From Thauera sp. (lineage in GTDB: Bacteria; Pseudomonadota; Gammaproteobacteria; Burkholderiales; Rhodocyclaceae), in the NCBI GenBank assembly GCA_024235615.1, contig JACKMB010000001.1:1178001-1242000 (forward strand): a DNA stretch of 64,000 nucleotides, given 5' to 3'. Position numbers and translations under genes: made by a program. Under the pieces are notes generated by a model. That model was not told where the DNA came from and did not search any database. It saw nothing but the letters and a program-made list of their open reading frames with translations. Below are positions 63,493 through 64,000 of this stretch, piece by piece. The first letter of the stretch is position 1; each line of letters opens with the position of its first letter.

Positions 63493-64000
63493 TCAGCGAA
63501 CCGCAGCGGCCTCGCGCACGGTCCAGTCGACCACCGCGGCCGACAGCCGGTCGGCGGCGGTACCGAAGGCCTGGACGACGGCCGGCACGGCCGGATCCTC
63601 GGTCGGCTGGCGCTGCTCGAAGGTCCGGCTGGCGACGATGCGGCGGCTGGCGGTGTGCACCAGGCGGGCGTCGAGGCGCAGCACCGCCTCGGGACGGCCG
63701 CCGCGGTATTCGCTCTGGAAGGCGCGCAGGTCGCTGTCGAGCTCGAAATCCGCATGCAGCTGGCGCTCGTCGCTGCTCAGCGCACCCACCCGGCCGTCGG
63801 CGCGGAAGGCCTCGAGCACGCGGTCGCGCACCAGCACGGGCGCCGGATCGCTCCAGCCCGCACCCTGATACACGCTCACCCGGTTGTCCTCGGGCATCAC
63901 CACGATGCGCTGCCCGGCCAGATGGACGCCGGCGGCCGGACGCACCACGCGCAGGGACCACGCCTGCGCGCCCGCGGCCGCCGGCACCGCGGTGGCGGAC
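63493..64000 (-). CDS. ABC-type transport auxiliary lipoprotein component (partial)
   Basis: The C-terminal part (at least 165 residues, N-terminus beyond the window) of an ABC_trans_aux/PqiC-like periplasmic lipoprotein: IVVMPEDNRVSVYQGAGWSDPAPVLVRDRVLEAFRADG, then a LRLDARLVHTASRRIVASRTFEQRQP strand pair and a final AVVDWTV helix. The frame is open to the edge (GTG at 63987 is not the start). It is usually the last gene of an Mla/Pqi-type lipid-transport operon whose other genes would lie to the right. Confidence 0.8.
   Translation of the reverse strand, partial: SATAVPAAAGAQAWSLRVVRPAAGVHLAGQRIVVMPEDNRVSVYQGAGWSDPAPVLVRDRVLEAFRADGRVGALSSDERQLHADFELDSDLRAFQSEYRGGRPEAVLRLDARLVHTASRRIVASRTFEQRQPTEDPAVPAVVQAFGTAADRLSAAVVDWTVREAAAVR

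Overview
The window is high-GC DNA from a betaproteobacterium. The core genes look most like Rhodocyclales (Thauera/Azoarcus-type). The evidence is gene order (ffh, CcsA-like, CNNM/CBS, pilBCD, FmdB, DUF502, aspS), a PEP-CTERM protein and a circularly permuted tmRNA gene. The assignment is by recognition only; no search was run.

Positions 1-21163 are the right part of an integrated prophage or phage-like element whose left end lies outside the window. It starts inside a very large virion-type polyvalent protein (more than 2,700 residues, with two JAMM peptidase domains around an ADP-ribosyltransferase-like domain), followed by three small late genes. Next is a defence/modification block: a cytosine methyltransferase and a Vsr nuclease facing a ParB-like protein and a putative nuclease. 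Then come a CI/Cro-type switch, a P-loop protein, an iteron- and palindrome-rich segment, and a leftward operon (AlpA-like protein, small protein, PrimPol-VirE replication protein). The integrase and a displaced 3' fragment of an elongator tRNA-Met(CAT) gene, which is the attachment site, close the element. The same three-half-site operator lies in the CI/Cro switch and in front of the methyltransferase, suggesting one repressor controls both.

Positions 21164-31260 are chromosome: a PEP-CTERM fibro-slime protein, ssrA, a CMD-family peroxidase-like protein, an AcuI-type reductase, a nitronate monooxygenase-like protein, an HD-GYP response regulator, and a leftward set of gloA, YgjP-like, CinA-like, CysZ-like and ffh.

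Positions 31268-43740 run mostly rightward: CcsA-like protein, CNNM/CBS transporter, the type IV pilus genes pilB-pilC-pilD, FmdB, DUF502, aspS, a receiver-TPR protein, a barnase-like/barstar-like pair and Hsp20. An array of paired REP-like palindromes follows at 43766-44203.

Positions 44284-64000 hold argB, a ZIP transporter, the 4.5S RNA gene (ffs), an acyl-CoA synthetase, an NfsA-like nitroreductase, an uncharacterised 471-residue protein, a P-type ATPase, an SLC13-like permease, an uncharacterised 429-residue protein, mscS-mgtE, a PPK2 kinase, a second REP array with inverse layout, a persulfide dioxygenase-like protein, a polyferredoxin membrane protein and the C-terminal part of an ABC-associated lipoprotein.
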